Shown here: positions 11,574 to 23,103 of the stretch, piece by piece
Layout of the letters: every line of letters starts with the position of its first letter
How positions within the stretch are numbered: the first letter of the stretch is position 1
Origin: Artocarpus heterophyllus
Taxonomy: Eukaryota; Streptophyta; Magnoliopsida; Rosales; Moraceae
Length of the DNA: 64,000 nucleotides
Assembly (NCBI GenBank): GCA_025403435.1
Contig: CM046333.1
Coordinates: 34,307,521 to 34,371,520, forward strand
Direction: 5' to 3'
Position numbers and translations under genes: made by a program
The notes under the pieces: generated by a model
Databases searched by the model: none
What the model was told of the DNA's origin: nothing
Seen by the model: only the letters and a program-made list of their open reading frames with translations

Positions 11574-12171
11574 TAAATTGGTTAAAAAGATGTCATATTG
11601 TTTAATTTTCTCAAATCTTTTTATGTGGATAAAACTAGGGGTCATTAACTAGCTAGACTCGAAGGGCAGCTGCTTTCTTAGGCTCAATGTAGCTCTACCC
11701 CTTATAGTACGTAGTTTTTCAATGTGTACCAAGTTATTTCAAATCAAATTTGAACAGAAAAGATAAATTATTGTTTGTAATTATCCACATCTTTATGCCA
11801 AATATTTTCTTTTCAAACATACAAACATGTCTGTGTTGTAAAGGATTTTTATTTTCTAAATATATGAGTTAGGAATTACAAATAAAATATTGTTACACGT
11901 GTGTGTGTATATACGTAAATATATGTACATATATATGTTAGATGACTAGTTATGTTAATTTCACGTGTTTAAATAGGTTAAATATATTTTTTCCCTCGGC
12001 CAGAAGAAAATAAAAAACAAGGTAATATCATGTAAGAAAAGTCATTTATCTCATAATTGTCTTTCTAGCTACTAGTTTTGTACGACGACGTAACGTATGT
12101 GTCAATAAAGATATATCCGTGCAAATATTTCTCATGATAGCTTATGTTGTTGAAACAAAAAATTGATAAGG

Positions 12172-12342
12172 TATTTGAGGAATAATTTGAAACTAATGAT
12201 TTGAATTGAAAGTACTATAATATGTGAGAGTATTTTATTACAGCATATTTTTTCTTTACACTGTAGCATGTGAGAGCTAATTTACATTGTTTGAGTTGAA
12301 ACTGATGAGTTTCAACTGAGCTATGTTATCAAATAAGAAGTA
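12172..12342. mobile_element. Short MITE-like element, copy B
   Basis: Shares GTAGCATGTGAGAG, then ACATTGT and TTGAAACT-like blocks, with the copy at 11471-11573, and ends AGCTATGTTATCAAATAAG, comparable to AGTTACTAAACATACTC of copy A. Ends are approximate. Confidence 0.4.
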
Positions 12343-12785
12343 CGTGTTTGAGTAGACAAAGAATGTGCAGAGCAAACTTTGGTAATTAGGGGTACATTTG
12401 AGAAAAAAAATAAAGGGTAATTATAAAAAAAAATCTATGATTGTAAATTTGATAAATGATATTTTAGAGGATTGTAAGAGAGAAATACTCAAGTGGATAT
12501 ATTGTAAAAGAAATTATTTCAACTGGGATAAATTAAAAAAAAAAGAATTGATCTAATGAAGCAAATTTAAGAATGTGCAAGATGTTACGGGAATAAAAGT
12601 AAAGAAAAGAAATGAATAAGAGTAAAGAAAAGAAATATGCAAAAGTAGATGACCAAAAATGTTAAAAAGGTCAAAGGAAAGGACTGAAAGGGGGAAAAAA
12701 CAAGTGGCAGTGCATAAGTGTAGTTTGACACTTGTATATGTAGTTTTTCTTTTTTTTGAGGTAATTGTATATATAGTTAGAGGTG

Positions 12786-12810
12786 TATATATATATATAT
12801 ATATATATAG
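12786..12810 (+). repeat. (TA)n microsatellite
   Basis: Uninterrupted run of TA dinucleotides, about 12 units. Confidence 0.9.
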
Positions 12811-13365
12811 TATAAAATAAATAAAATGTCGAAAGATAATATAGAATAAAAAATAATTTATAATAAAAGGACATATCTTAGATGCAATTATAGATACTCG
12901 ACAAAAACACATATCATACATAGCCGTCGGTTTTTCAAACATATGTTCTTCTACCTCTTCATTGGTGATCGGTACAAGTATTTCCTGTCCTATTCATTGC
13001 TGGTATTTGCTACATCAACAATTATTTGATTTGTTTCTTTCGGCGTTATCCATTTTCGTCTGAAGAGTCGCATTCAAGACCATTAATATTTCTTCAGTTT
13101 CTCAAAAGCATATCATGTGTTTTACTGAAACATATATGACGCATATAGACATATATATACTGGATAAGGATGTATAATATTATTTTATGTTATTCTGTAG
13201 ATTACGGTCTTGATGTTAATGTTTATAATTTAAACAAAGCTGGCTCGTAGTAATTATTTTATCCTTTCCGATAAAACGGACAAAATTAAGGGTTACATCG
13301 AAACAATTATTAAATATGCTTCTATGAGAACATTGCGGCCGATAATGCCACAGGTGTCATCTGAG

Positions 13366-15300
13366 TGTGACGCCCCGAGGGGGGTTAAGGAGTTTTAAGT
13401 AAATAAAGAAAAAAAATATAAATATACGTGAAAAATAAATAAATATCATCGAAATAAATAATAACATCAGCGGTCACCGTCACGTGAATGCCACGAAAGT
13501 GGGGCCGAGATTTTATTATTATTCGCCATCACGTAGATGTTTATCACGAAGGTGAGTAGATAAATAAATAAATAAATCATAATATCAATAATACAAAATC
13601 ATTGAAATTCATCACAAATCATCGTCTCTAAGATAAGTTAAAATATACTATTAACAGAGGCGAAAATGACATCAACACTAGGACAAGTCGTACAATACAC
13701 GCATCATAACACAGTTTTAAAGAGAATACCATTTCAATCCAAAGAGCCAGGTTTTGATCCTAGGCCCATCCTTCTTCCTCAACCTGGGAGTGGGATTTTT
13801 AAGAACAGGAAAACGTGAGCGAAAGGCTCAGTAGGATAATTATTTAAAAACAAGTTATGTTTCAAATATAATGATCAAGAACAGAGAATTATTCATAATT
13901 CGTTCTAATTAAAATAAATCTCAAAATCTCAACAAATCAACAAAACACTTACTTGAAAGCAACTTGATACAACATCACCGTACGGGCTTTGGAAATCCGA
14001 AAAGAACATCAAAATACAATTCTTCAAATTCAAAGACAGAAATCATTCTTAAAAAGAGACATTTAAGAAATAAACTTTGGCCAAACAATTTAAAGGGGCT
14101 ACCAAAGAAATGGATAGTAATATCCAAACTCATTAAAATCCAATAACGTAAGCTCCAAATAAAATCCAACGTTCGCTCCACATATGTTCAAAACCTTAAA
14201 AACTGTATTTAAGATCAGAAATCATATTTAACAAATATCATTATGTTAAATTAATTATCAGTGTGCCTTTAACTCAAAATAATCATAACCCAAAATCATA
14301 ATCCTTTTTCTAACATTTCAGAATCATCAAACATTGAAAACTGTAGCAAAAACACAATTTTCCCAAGTCCACGGTCGGCCTGCCGAACACCCTGAATCGG
14401 CTTGCCGAACTGCACAGTTCGGCCTGCCGGAAGCAAAGTTCGGTCGGCCGAACATCCCCAGGTTCGGCCTGCCGGACGGAAGAACACCGGCCTGCCGATC
14501 CCTATTCCGGCCTGTCGAACTGGGAAAATCTGAGGACCCGAGGCTTCGAGTCTCGGTCTCCCCAAGCTCAAAATTCAAATTTAAAACCTGTTTTTCAATT
14601 CCCAGATCATGAAAATCATATATAAAGCCTAGAAAACCATAATAGAACACATTTAAAGCATTTTCCCCAAATTTAAACTCAATTTCACCTTTGATTTGAA
14701 AATCAAAGAAAAATACAAAAACTTGATTAATTCAGTTTTTGTTTAAATAAAGCTTAGATTCATTGTAAAACAAGTCCTATAAGCTTAGATTAAACATCAT
14801 CTAAGCTCATCAAAGCTCGGATTACAAAATACAAAGAAAATTGAAAAATTGAAAAAGTTTTGAAATTTTGAAAACTAACCTTGATTCAATCCTTGAATCG
14901 TGTTTGTGGTTGCTCAATCACGTTCCCAAGCCTCCATTCTGCTAAACCGAAGCTTGGGCTTGATTTTGAAACCAAAATTTTTGAGAGAATGAAGAAAAGA
15001 AAGAGACGGTGAGAGGGAAAGAGAGAGGCGAGTGAAAGTGAGAGAGAGCAACCGAGAGAAATGGGAAGGGAAAGGAAAAAGAAAAAGGAAATTTAAAGGC
15101 CCAATGACATTTTCGTAAATATGGGGAAAATGTGGGGTAAAATGTCATTTGGTATTTTTAACACTAAAATTCAAATTTTCAGATATGACAAATGCAACAA
15201 AATCCTTAAATGACTAAAACTATCAACAACATTTACATTGGCACACTTAATAACTAAACTTAACATAACTAACCTTGCTTTGAAATTCAAGGGCGTTACA
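13366..15300 (-). repeat. LTR, left copy (3' LTR of the element)
   Basis: 1,935 bp. Contains the GGCCTGCC palindrome array at 14371-14521. A 107-codon reverse ORF crossing this array is an artefact of GC-rich repeats. Confidence 0.92.
14371..14521 (+). repeat. Dense palindromic GGCCTGCC array, left LTR
   Basis: About seven units of TCGGCCTGCCGA and close variants at ~20-25-bp spacing (for example at 14374, 14396, 14419, 14463, 14490). It is strikingly GC-rich against an AT-rich background and is repeated in the right LTR at 16483-16633. Confidence 0.85.
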
Positions 15301-15498
15301 ATCCACCCTCCTTAAAAGAAATTTTGCCCTCAAAATCTAAAACATAAAAGTTTAAAATTTATAATTTACACTGTGTACTCAAACACAACTGTAACGACAA
15401 CTGTCCCGACATAAAACTTTAAAAATCAAAATAAAAACAGTAAAAATCTCACAGGTTCAGTTCCCGAAAGATCTGAAGCCTACGCTCTGATACCATTT
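15301..15498 (-). other. Minimal interior: primer-binding site and polypurine tract
   Basis: 198 bp without coding sequence. On the minus strand it starts with the tRNA-Met primer site TGGTATCAGAGC (complement of 15484-15495) four bases inside the right LTR and ends with the purine tract AAGGAGGGTGGAT against the left LTR. Confidence 0.85.
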
Positions 15499-17411
15499 TG
15501 TGAAGCCCCGAGGTGGGGGTCAGGGAGTTTTAGGTAAATAAAAAAAAAGAGTATAAATATACGTGAAAAATAAATAAATATCATCGAAATAAGTAATAAC
15601 ATCGGCGGTCACTGTCACGTGAATGCCACGAAGGTGGGGCCGAGATTCTATTATTATTCGCCATCACGTGGATGTTTACCACGAAGGTGAGTAGATAAAT
15701 AAATGAATAAATCATAATATCAATAATACAAAATCATTGAAATTCATCACAAATCATCGTCTCCAAGATAAGTTAAAATATACTATTAATAGAGGCGAAA
15801 ATGACATCAACACTGGGACAAGTCGTACAATACACGCATCATAACACGGTTTTAAAGAGAATACCATTTCAATCCAAAGAGCCAGGTTTCGATCCTAGGC
15901 CCATCCTTCTTCCTCAACCTGGGAGTGGGATTTTTAAGAACAGGAAAACGTGAGCGAAAGGCTCAGTAGGATAATTATTTAAAAACAAGTTATGTTTCAA
16001 ATATAATGATCAAGAACAGAGAATTATTCATAATTCGTTCTAATTAAAATAAATCTCAAAATCTCAACAAATCAACAAAACACTTACTTGAAAGCAACTT
16101 GATACAACATCACCGTACGGGTTTTGGAAATCCGAAAAGAACATCAAAATACAATTCTTCAAATTCAAAGACAGAAATCATTCTTAAAAAGAGACATTTA
16201 AGAAATAAACTTTGGCCAAACAATTTAAAGGGGCTACCAAAGAAATGGATTGTAATATCCTACCTCATTAAAATCCAATAACGTAAGCTCTAAATAAAAT
16301 CCAACGTTCACTCCACATAAGTTCAAAACCTTAAAAACTGTATTTAAGATCAGAAATCATATTTAACAAATATCATTATGTTAACTTAAAATAATCATAA
16401 CCCAAAATCATAATCCTTTTTGTAACATTTCAGAATCATCAAACATTGAAAACTGTAGCAAAAACACAATTTTCCCAAGTCCACGGTCGGCCTGCCGAAC
16501 ACCCTGAATCGGCCTGCCGAACTACACAGTTCGGCCTGCTAGAAGCAAAGTTCGGTCGGCCGTACATCCCCAGGTTCGGCTTGCCGGACGGAAGAACACC
16601 AACCTGTCGATCCCTATTTCGGCCTGCCGAATTGGGAAAATCTGAGGACCCGAGGCTTCGAGTCTCGGTCTCCCCAAGCTCAAAATTCAAATTTAAAACC
16701 TGTTTTTCAATTCCCAGATCATGAAAATCATATATAAAGCCTAGAAAACCATAATAGAACACATTTAAAGCATTTTCCCCAAATTTAAACTCAATTTCAC
16801 CTTTGATTTGAAAATCAAAGAAAAATACAAAACTTTATTAATTCAGTTTTTGTTCAAATAAAGCTTAGATTCATTGTAAAACAAGTCCTATAAGCTTAGA
16901 TTAAACATCATCTAAGCTCATCAAAGCTCGGATTGCAAAATACAAAGAAAATTGAAAAATTGAAAAAGTTTTGAAATTTTGAAAACAAACCTTGATTCAA
17001 TCCTTGAATCGTGTTTGTGGTTGCTCAATCACGTTCCCAAGCCTCCAATATGCTAAACCGAAGCTTGGGCTCGATTTTGAAACCAAAATTTTTGAGAGTA
17101 TGAGGGAAAGAAAGAGATGGTGAGAGGGAAAGAGAGAGGCGAGTGAAAGTGAGAGAGAGCAACCGAGAGAAATGGGAAGGGAAAGGAAAAAGGAAAAGGA
17201 AATTTAAAGGCCCAATGAAATTTTCGTAAATATGGGGAAAATGTGGGGTAAAATGTCATTTGGTATTTTTAACACTAAAATTCAAATTTTCAGATATGAC
17301 AAATGCAACAAAATCCTTAAATGACTAAAACTATCAACAACATTTACATTGGCACACTTAATAACTAAACTTAACATAACTAACCTTGCTTTGAAATTCA
17401 AGGGCGTTACA
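15499..17411 (-). repeat. LTR, right copy (5' LTR of the element)
   Basis: 1,913 bp, matching the left copy base for base over long stretches with scattered substitutions and a small deletion near 16385. By eye this is the lowest LTR-LTR divergence of any element here, so it is a comparatively young insertion. Confidence 0.92.
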
Positions 17412-18951
17412 TTGAGTGTATGCAAATGAACCATGTTGTCGTTTTTCAGGATTTGGGCAGTCGAAGGGTTTGGTTGATATCTTGAATTGTTAGGACAAAT
17501 GTTGAGGAGCTAGTAATCTAAATAGACAGCGGCCTAACTTAACTCACTAATTGTAGCATCTAGAGGATTATGATCATCATATGTCATCAATTAGGGTCCT
17601 TTTCTGGTACCCTTAACCCTAGCTCACTAATTTGCAGTAATCTAAGTGACCATTATCGTCATATAAATATCAACTTAACTCTCACTCTCTCTCTATCAAG
17701 AACTCAAACCAAACTTGCTTATTAAGATGGATATAGACATAGTGGTTGTATGCATAGCTTAATTAGTGGTAAATCTACATCCGACTCTACCATATAAGAT
17801 GAAGAATTCAAATTTCCTCACCTTGTCTAATTTCAAAAAAAAAAAAAAAAGACAGATATAGACATGACGATGCAAGAAATGATCCAGCTGATTGGATAAA
17901 ACCCTTCCATTCTGGTGAAATTAGTGTTCCAAAAATGGGTCTAATGCCTGCCTTAGATTCTCTTTCTAAAATTAGGGTCTGCTGCTCAGTGCCAACTTGG
18001 TCTATCAATTCTATTCTTTTTAAGATCTGAACTAAACTCTACAAACTTTATTTTCCTCCGCATGCAATAATGGCATCTAGGTAAACTTTTTAATGCTGCT
18101 GCCTTATTGTGTTGCTATCATATCCAGGACCAGATGGAGGTGATTCATGGATTCATGTTGCTGTGCAATACCTATCACTGGTGATGAATATTGATTATCA
18201 TTTTAGAAAACTTATTGTGAAGTTGTGGAGTCTAGCCAACGGCGGCCTAAAACTTTTGGCTGTGAATTTGAGATTGATCATTAGAAAAAAGCCATAGATG
18301 TTTTGGGTTCATAAAATTTATGTACTTTAGTTGTAATCACCTCTTGTGTTGCATAGTGGCTAGTCAAAGGAACATCACTATGTGTACATTTATCATATCA
18401 TTAAATTACATGTTATCTTTTGCCTCTTCAAAGAAAAAAAATAAAGAATAGGGAAGCAAAATAACAAAATTAAAAATTTTTAAAAAATAAAAAACATTTA
18501 TGTTTGTTTGTATATTTTATGGCTCTTTATTAGGTTATATAATTTTCTGTTTAACCTTAATGAAATTCGGAAAGCAGATTTTTGGCAAGAATTGTTGAAT
18601 GTTTTGAACAGTTGATTTGCCTATCTTTTAATCAATATTTGTTTTTATGTTTGTCCTACAATTGTCTTCTCATAATTGATTAACCAATTTATATCTAACT
18701 TCATGAGAGAACTCTCTTTGCACAAATGTTTCCTATACCTGTGAGTCTAATGGAGATGAGGTTTTTACCTTGTGAATTTTTTAAAGCTTTGTGTTATACT
18801 TTGTGATTAATAGCATTTTTGATTCATTATTGACATTTTATTTAAAGTGCTTAGACGACTTTGCTAGTTTTGACTCACGACTTTTCGTTATGACAAGATT
18901 TTTTTCGCGTTCGAATTGTCATAGATTAACAATAAGCTGGTTGAGGGTTAT
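17412..18951. other. Unique-looking sequence, no gene
   Basis: No supported gene. It continues the sequence interrupted at 13365. It includes a 16-A run (about 17835-17850). A 62-codon ORF at 18109-18297 has no recognised similarity. Confidence 0.5.
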
Positions 18952-20850
18952 GATAAGCACACAAAAGCACACTTTGAACATTACTAATTAGTGAATAAAT
19001 GCTAAATTATTTAAGCTTTCATTAAACATTTTTCATCATTTTTATTAATAATCTTTTAATTGAAAAATATCTAGTTTTAGCATGTGTATTTGTAGACTTG
19101 AAAGGTAGTACAAATGCCGCCCTGCAATTAAGCCATTCAAGCCATGAAACAAAGCATTAAAGCATAATCCCCGGCCAAGTTGTGTGCGCGCGTGATGCGT
19201 ACTCGATCCTTTTGATCATCTTTTACCGTGCGCGCCTGAGGCGTACTCACCAGCCTTTACCAAATCAGCAAACACTCCTCACGTGTTCCCGGCGCACTTC
19301 TCGTAAGGCACACACCAACAAACTCAGTGGGCCCCACCTGTTTGCCACAATCTCCAGTTCTTAGGGTGTTTAAAAAAACCAAAAAACCAACAACCAAATC
19401 GTAAAAATCGGTTCTAATACCAAAAACCAATCGTCCACAAGATGGGCTGTTTTCTTATCAGGTGGGGTTTTTTTTTTGGTCGAAAGCCAAACTCACTTAC
19501 CAATTTTTATTTAAAAAAATATAAGTATAAATTATGATTATATATCATATATCAAACTCCATGTCATGTTTAAACTTCAAAACATTACTTTATTATTAGA
19601 CTATTATTTTCTTGTTAATTTGTTTAGTTTTTATTGTTTACCTAATACATTATTGTTCTCAAAGTGTTGAATTTTTTAAGTTCATCTCATATATGTCATT
19701 CGTACCAAAAAAAAAAAAAAAAAAAAGAGTAGAACCAACCAGGTTACTACTGGATTACTATATGTAGTCTGGTTGCTTATTGCTGTCTAAAACCGATTGT
19801 CACAAATTGACTATCATCGTTTGAAAACCGACTGAACTTCTCTTACAAACAGTTGGTGCTTGATTTGTATTTCTCTAAACTGATCACCTTTGGTTGGAAA
19901 TCGACTAACTGAAAAACTGATGGATGAACACCCCTACCAATTCTGCTAGTTGTGCTGCGTATGTTAGTCCGCCAATGAGCTCATCCACTCAATGCACACC
20001 AAGTTGCTATCTTGTCAGCGTGTTCCAATTGGCATGCAACACATGTTAATTTTGTGTAGAAAATTTGTTGTTGTAGTTCTTTCTTTATCTGATATTTGGC
20101 TAGTCAACTTTCCAGATTGCTTCTTAAATCAAATATCAAATTTCTCTAATTTAATTGTAATTTTATTTCATTTTTTTCTTTTGTAATTTTTTACTTTGGT
20201 TATTTTGTTTCTTTATTTCCTTACGGCCCTAAAATAATATAAATAGAGGGGTTAGCAAGCCTTATTTTTCATTCAAGAATTGAGAGAAATTTTAGAATTT
20301 CTAAGCAATTGCTTTGTTATTTTTCTTAATTTATTGTTTCCTTAGTAAATTTCATATGTAGAGGTGAGGGACACACTTCTATGATGAGTGACATGCCCGG
20401 TTGGAATTACTTCGCTTGAGAATTTTTATTTATTTAGTGATCTTTTTGATATTACTTCTTCTAATTCTTTTATTTTGTATTTGATTTAAATACGTTGCTA
20501 GTGACAATATTGTATTTATTTCATCTGGAATTTTAGATTGCTAGTGAGAGGTGATCATTTTGTTAGGTTAATTCATCCTATACTGCTTTTTGCTAGTTAG
20601 CATATAGTTGATCTAGGAGAATTTATTTAGCAAGCCTTTTACTTATTTGTCCTTTACTGTTTAATGTCGGGGCATATAGCCGATCTAGGAAAATTTATAA
20701 AGGCAATGGTTTTAAAAAGAGAAATTTGAATCAATTTATATTTTAGTATTTGAAAAGTGATCTAAATAATCAGGAATTTTTTTTCTTGTAGTTCATTTTC
20801 TTTTCTACGTTTCATTATATTTTACAAAACACCACTCTCATTCAATTACT
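18952..20850 (+). repeat. LTR-like sequence of gypsy type
   Basis: Begins TGATAAGCACACAAAAGC, a start common among plant Tat-type gypsy LTRs, and carries a TATA box (TATAAATAG, 20238-20246) about 1.3 kb in, followed by an AT-rich leader. It is interrupted by a MITE at 19362-19936. The right end and any primer site were not located, and there is no second LTR copy in the window, so the call rests on overall form. Confidence 0.4.
19362..19936. mobile_element. hAT-type MITE
   Basis: 575 bp. Ends TAGGGTGTTTAAA and, on the opposite strand, TAGGGGTGTTCATCC form terminal inverted repeats of the TAGGGGTGTTC class widespread in plant hAT MITEs. Flanking 8-mers CCAGTTCT (19354-19361) and CCAATTCT (19937-19944) agree at 7 of 8 positions, the duplication length expected for hAT. 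It contains no transposase and has a 20-A run near 19706. Confidence 0.75.
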
Positions 20851-21231
20851 TGTGGCATCAATCGTCCATTACGACCACTTAGGCATGCACAATATTAGGG
20901 ATAAACAGCAGGTCAATCATTGGAATGAGAATAACAAGAAAGATTCAATGGTTGGAGCACCAAAAATTATTGGAAGGCTTGATTATCCCTCATCCAAAAG
21001 TTTATTTCCGAAATTGGTATTGATAATTCTATGAATTATTAGAAATAGCAACATCACTTGCAATATTTAAAGTTTGTGAAAAAACATTCAGAAGTATATT
21101 CTAGACACACTTTTGCAATTTTTCCAATACGAGAATGGTGGGTAACTCTTTATCGGTGCAAGGAACAAATAGATGCATCTCTCCTTGCTTTTTCGCAATG
21201 CGGGAAGGTCTCGGTGTAAGGCATCTTTCTT
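20851..21231 (-). pseudogene. Gypsy gag debris, part 1 (site of Copia-2 insertion)
   Basis: This stretch is continuous with 53802-54174 once Copia-2 (TSD CTTTC) is removed, and with 56193 onward once the solo LTR there is removed. On the minus strand the joined region reads broken segments reminiscent of gypsy gag. No long frame survives. Recognition is weak and the boundaries are arbitrary. Confidence 0.3.
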
Positions 21232-21236
21232 CTTTC

Positions 21237-23088
21237 TATTGGGATATATGCCCGTAGACAAACAAAAGAAATGTATTATATTTGTTGATTATTAATATAA
21301 TTTGAGGAATTTTTTAATATTATTTTTGCATGCATGTTTTAGATGTTTTATAAATATTAAAAAAATTCAAGATTATTTAAATGTAACTTTGAATATTAAA
21401 CATGTAAGTGTTATATGCAGGAGGATAATATTTAAAGTAAAATAATCTAAATTTGTCCGTAAATAAAAATTGAAGTTGTGATCTTTAATTTAAAATTACT
21501 ATAGCAGTTTATTACATTCTAAATGAAATCATCTTATCCGGATTGTTAATAATGAAATTATTGGAATGAGCGCATTATATAATTTGATTATATAGGACTG
21601 AAACATGATTAATTATGAATCTCTAATAAATTTTGTCTATAAAGAGCATTCAATATTAGTCAATGATGGTAATATATGAATCAAGTAATAACACAAATAC
21701 ATAGTGTCAAATTCTTGGTATATTAGAAATATAATAAAATAAATTGCTAGGAATATTAATGTACAAAACAAAATCCATTCCTTCATTAATAAGTTAGATA
21801 GATGATTTCTATAAGTATTGATTCAGGGCTTGAATAATAACAGTGCTCAATTTATGATTAGATCATCAATATATTATTCATTAGAGAATCAGTACTACTT
21901 ACAGACAAAGATATAATTAAAAAGGTTAACGGAAAATACCTAGCTTTAATTATGAACCGTTTATAGAGGATTAATTTTATAGTAATGATATCAATGAATA
22001 ATTCATATCCTTTGAATATAATTAATTTTATAATTTTAAGAGTGCAATTTCAAATTTTTAATAAAGTAATTTTGATATTTTAATTAAGGCGTTAATTAAT
22101 TGTCAAGATTATTGAAGCTTAAAATTATAATGTCCATAGTTCGTCTCAACGGTTCCATTAACTTATGTGAACTATATTTTATATTTGGTTAATTTATTAA
22201 TTTTGAATTAAGAATTATAAATTAATTTCACATTATTATTAATTGAATTAATTTATATGTTAAATTATATGATTATTTAAAATAAATTTAAAATAGTTTT
22301 AAATTGAAAATTATATAACTTGGTAAGGACCACACTATGCATGTGTGCCATAGGAAGTTTCATGTGATTTTCACATGGAGAGTCCTTGTAGAATTCTAAT
22401 TTTAGTACATGCAGGAAAAAGGAAATAATCAGTTTAATTTATTTTGACCAGGTTCATTATAGATAAAATTTAACTGATTAGTAGGATAATAGGATAGATT
22501 TTTTCTCTTCCTTATCAGCAAAAAAACACCTACTTATTGAGAAGGTGAGGCGAGTTTTTCCACTTCATGTGGAAGTGGTTTTTTTAACCAGTTAATTAAT
22601 TTAATCAATTAATTTTAAAAAGTGTGAGTTGCTTTCCTTGCAGTATAAAAGGGTTTTAGAAAGAGAAAATTGATACAAAAATATAACATACTTTTCTAGA
22701 GAAAAGAACATAATCACAGAGAGTTTTTCCTTTTCTCTTTTGTTACTTTATCTCATATGTTGAGAATACAAGTGATCCAAAATTAAGCTGTGTGATCTAA
22801 ACCCAATTAAAAGGCCACTCATTTGTGTTCATCTTAATTTAAAGAACATTGAGAAAGATCAGTGGTGTTCAAAAGGATTTAGAGTTGAAAGTGTTTTTGG
22901 TGGAGTTCAAGAATATCGTCCTAATCGAACAATGGTAAATTTCTTAATCACCTTCTTATGCTACTTCATTAAATTAATATAAGTATTGATTGCCAGAAAA
23001 AGATTTTGGGAAAATTTTTTTAAATATGTGATTAGGTCCATACCAAGCTTCCACAAAATTTTTATAAATCGGTTTTGTGAAACAAACA
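21237..23088 (+). repeat. Copia-2 5' LTR
   Basis: 1,852 bp; starts TATTGGGATA (the family's TGTTGGGATA with G>A at position 2) and ends GAAACAAACA. It carries a hairpin CCACTTCATGTGGAAGTGG at 22560-22578 and TATAAAAGG at 22644-22652. Confidence 0.92.
22560..22652 (+). promoter_or_regulatory. Copia-2 LTR promoter: hairpin and TATA box
   Basis: A 7-bp stem (CCACTTC/GAAGTGG) around ATGTG lies 65 bp upstream of TATAAAAGGG. The same pair is kept in the 3' LTR (53270-53288, 53345) and, with one stem change, in the solo LTR (55669-55687, 55743). Conservation in three diverged copies suggests promoter function. Confidence 0.6.
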
Positions 23089-23090
23089 AT

Positions 23091-23103
23091 TGGTATCATA
23101 GCC
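23091..23103 (+). other. Copia-2 primer-binding site (tRNA-Met type)
   Basis: TGGTATCATAGCC two bases after the 5' LTR, one mismatch from the usual TGGTATCAGAGC complementary to the initiator tRNA-Met 3' end. Confidence 0.85.

Larger units (their letters stand above)
11574..13365. other. Unique-looking AT-rich sequence, no gene
   Basis: No supported gene. It holds a second MITE-like copy (about 12172-12342), a TA microsatellite (12786-12810) and AT-rich filler. ORFs around 12550-12940 are low-complexity products. The last part reads as an open segment of unknown nature that is cut by the element at 13366. Confidence 0.6.
13366..17411 (-). mobile_element. Gypsy-type element with two large LTRs and a 198-bp interior
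   Basis: Two near-identical ~1.9-kb LTRs flank only 198 bp. Minus-strand polarity is shown by the interior: next to the right LTR the + strand reads GCTCTGATACCA (15484-15495), the complement of a tRNA-Met primer site, and next to the left LTR it reads a pyrimidine-rich run (15301-15321), the complement of a polypurine tract. The ends (TGTGACGCCCC ... GGGCGTTACA on the + strand) are typical of plant gypsy LTRs. Flanks are CTGAG (13361-13365) and TTGAG (17412-17416), a target duplication with one change. No gag or pol is present, so the copy must have depended on proteins from other elements or lost its core after insertion. Confidence 0.9.

Noticed and set aside
12553..12942. 129-codon minus-strand ORF rich in Tyr, Ile, Phe
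   Set aside because: Translation of a TA microsatellite and T-rich sequence.
14327..14650. 107-codon minus-strand ORF, repeated at 16439-16762, with GRPN-type repeats
   Set aside because: Conservation between the two copies follows from LTR identity; the repeats are a translation of the GGCCTGCC array, and ORFs on both strands cross the same region.
18109..18297. 62-codon ORF with a GPDGGDSWIHV segment
   Set aside because: No recognised family, no supporting splice or start context, and short.
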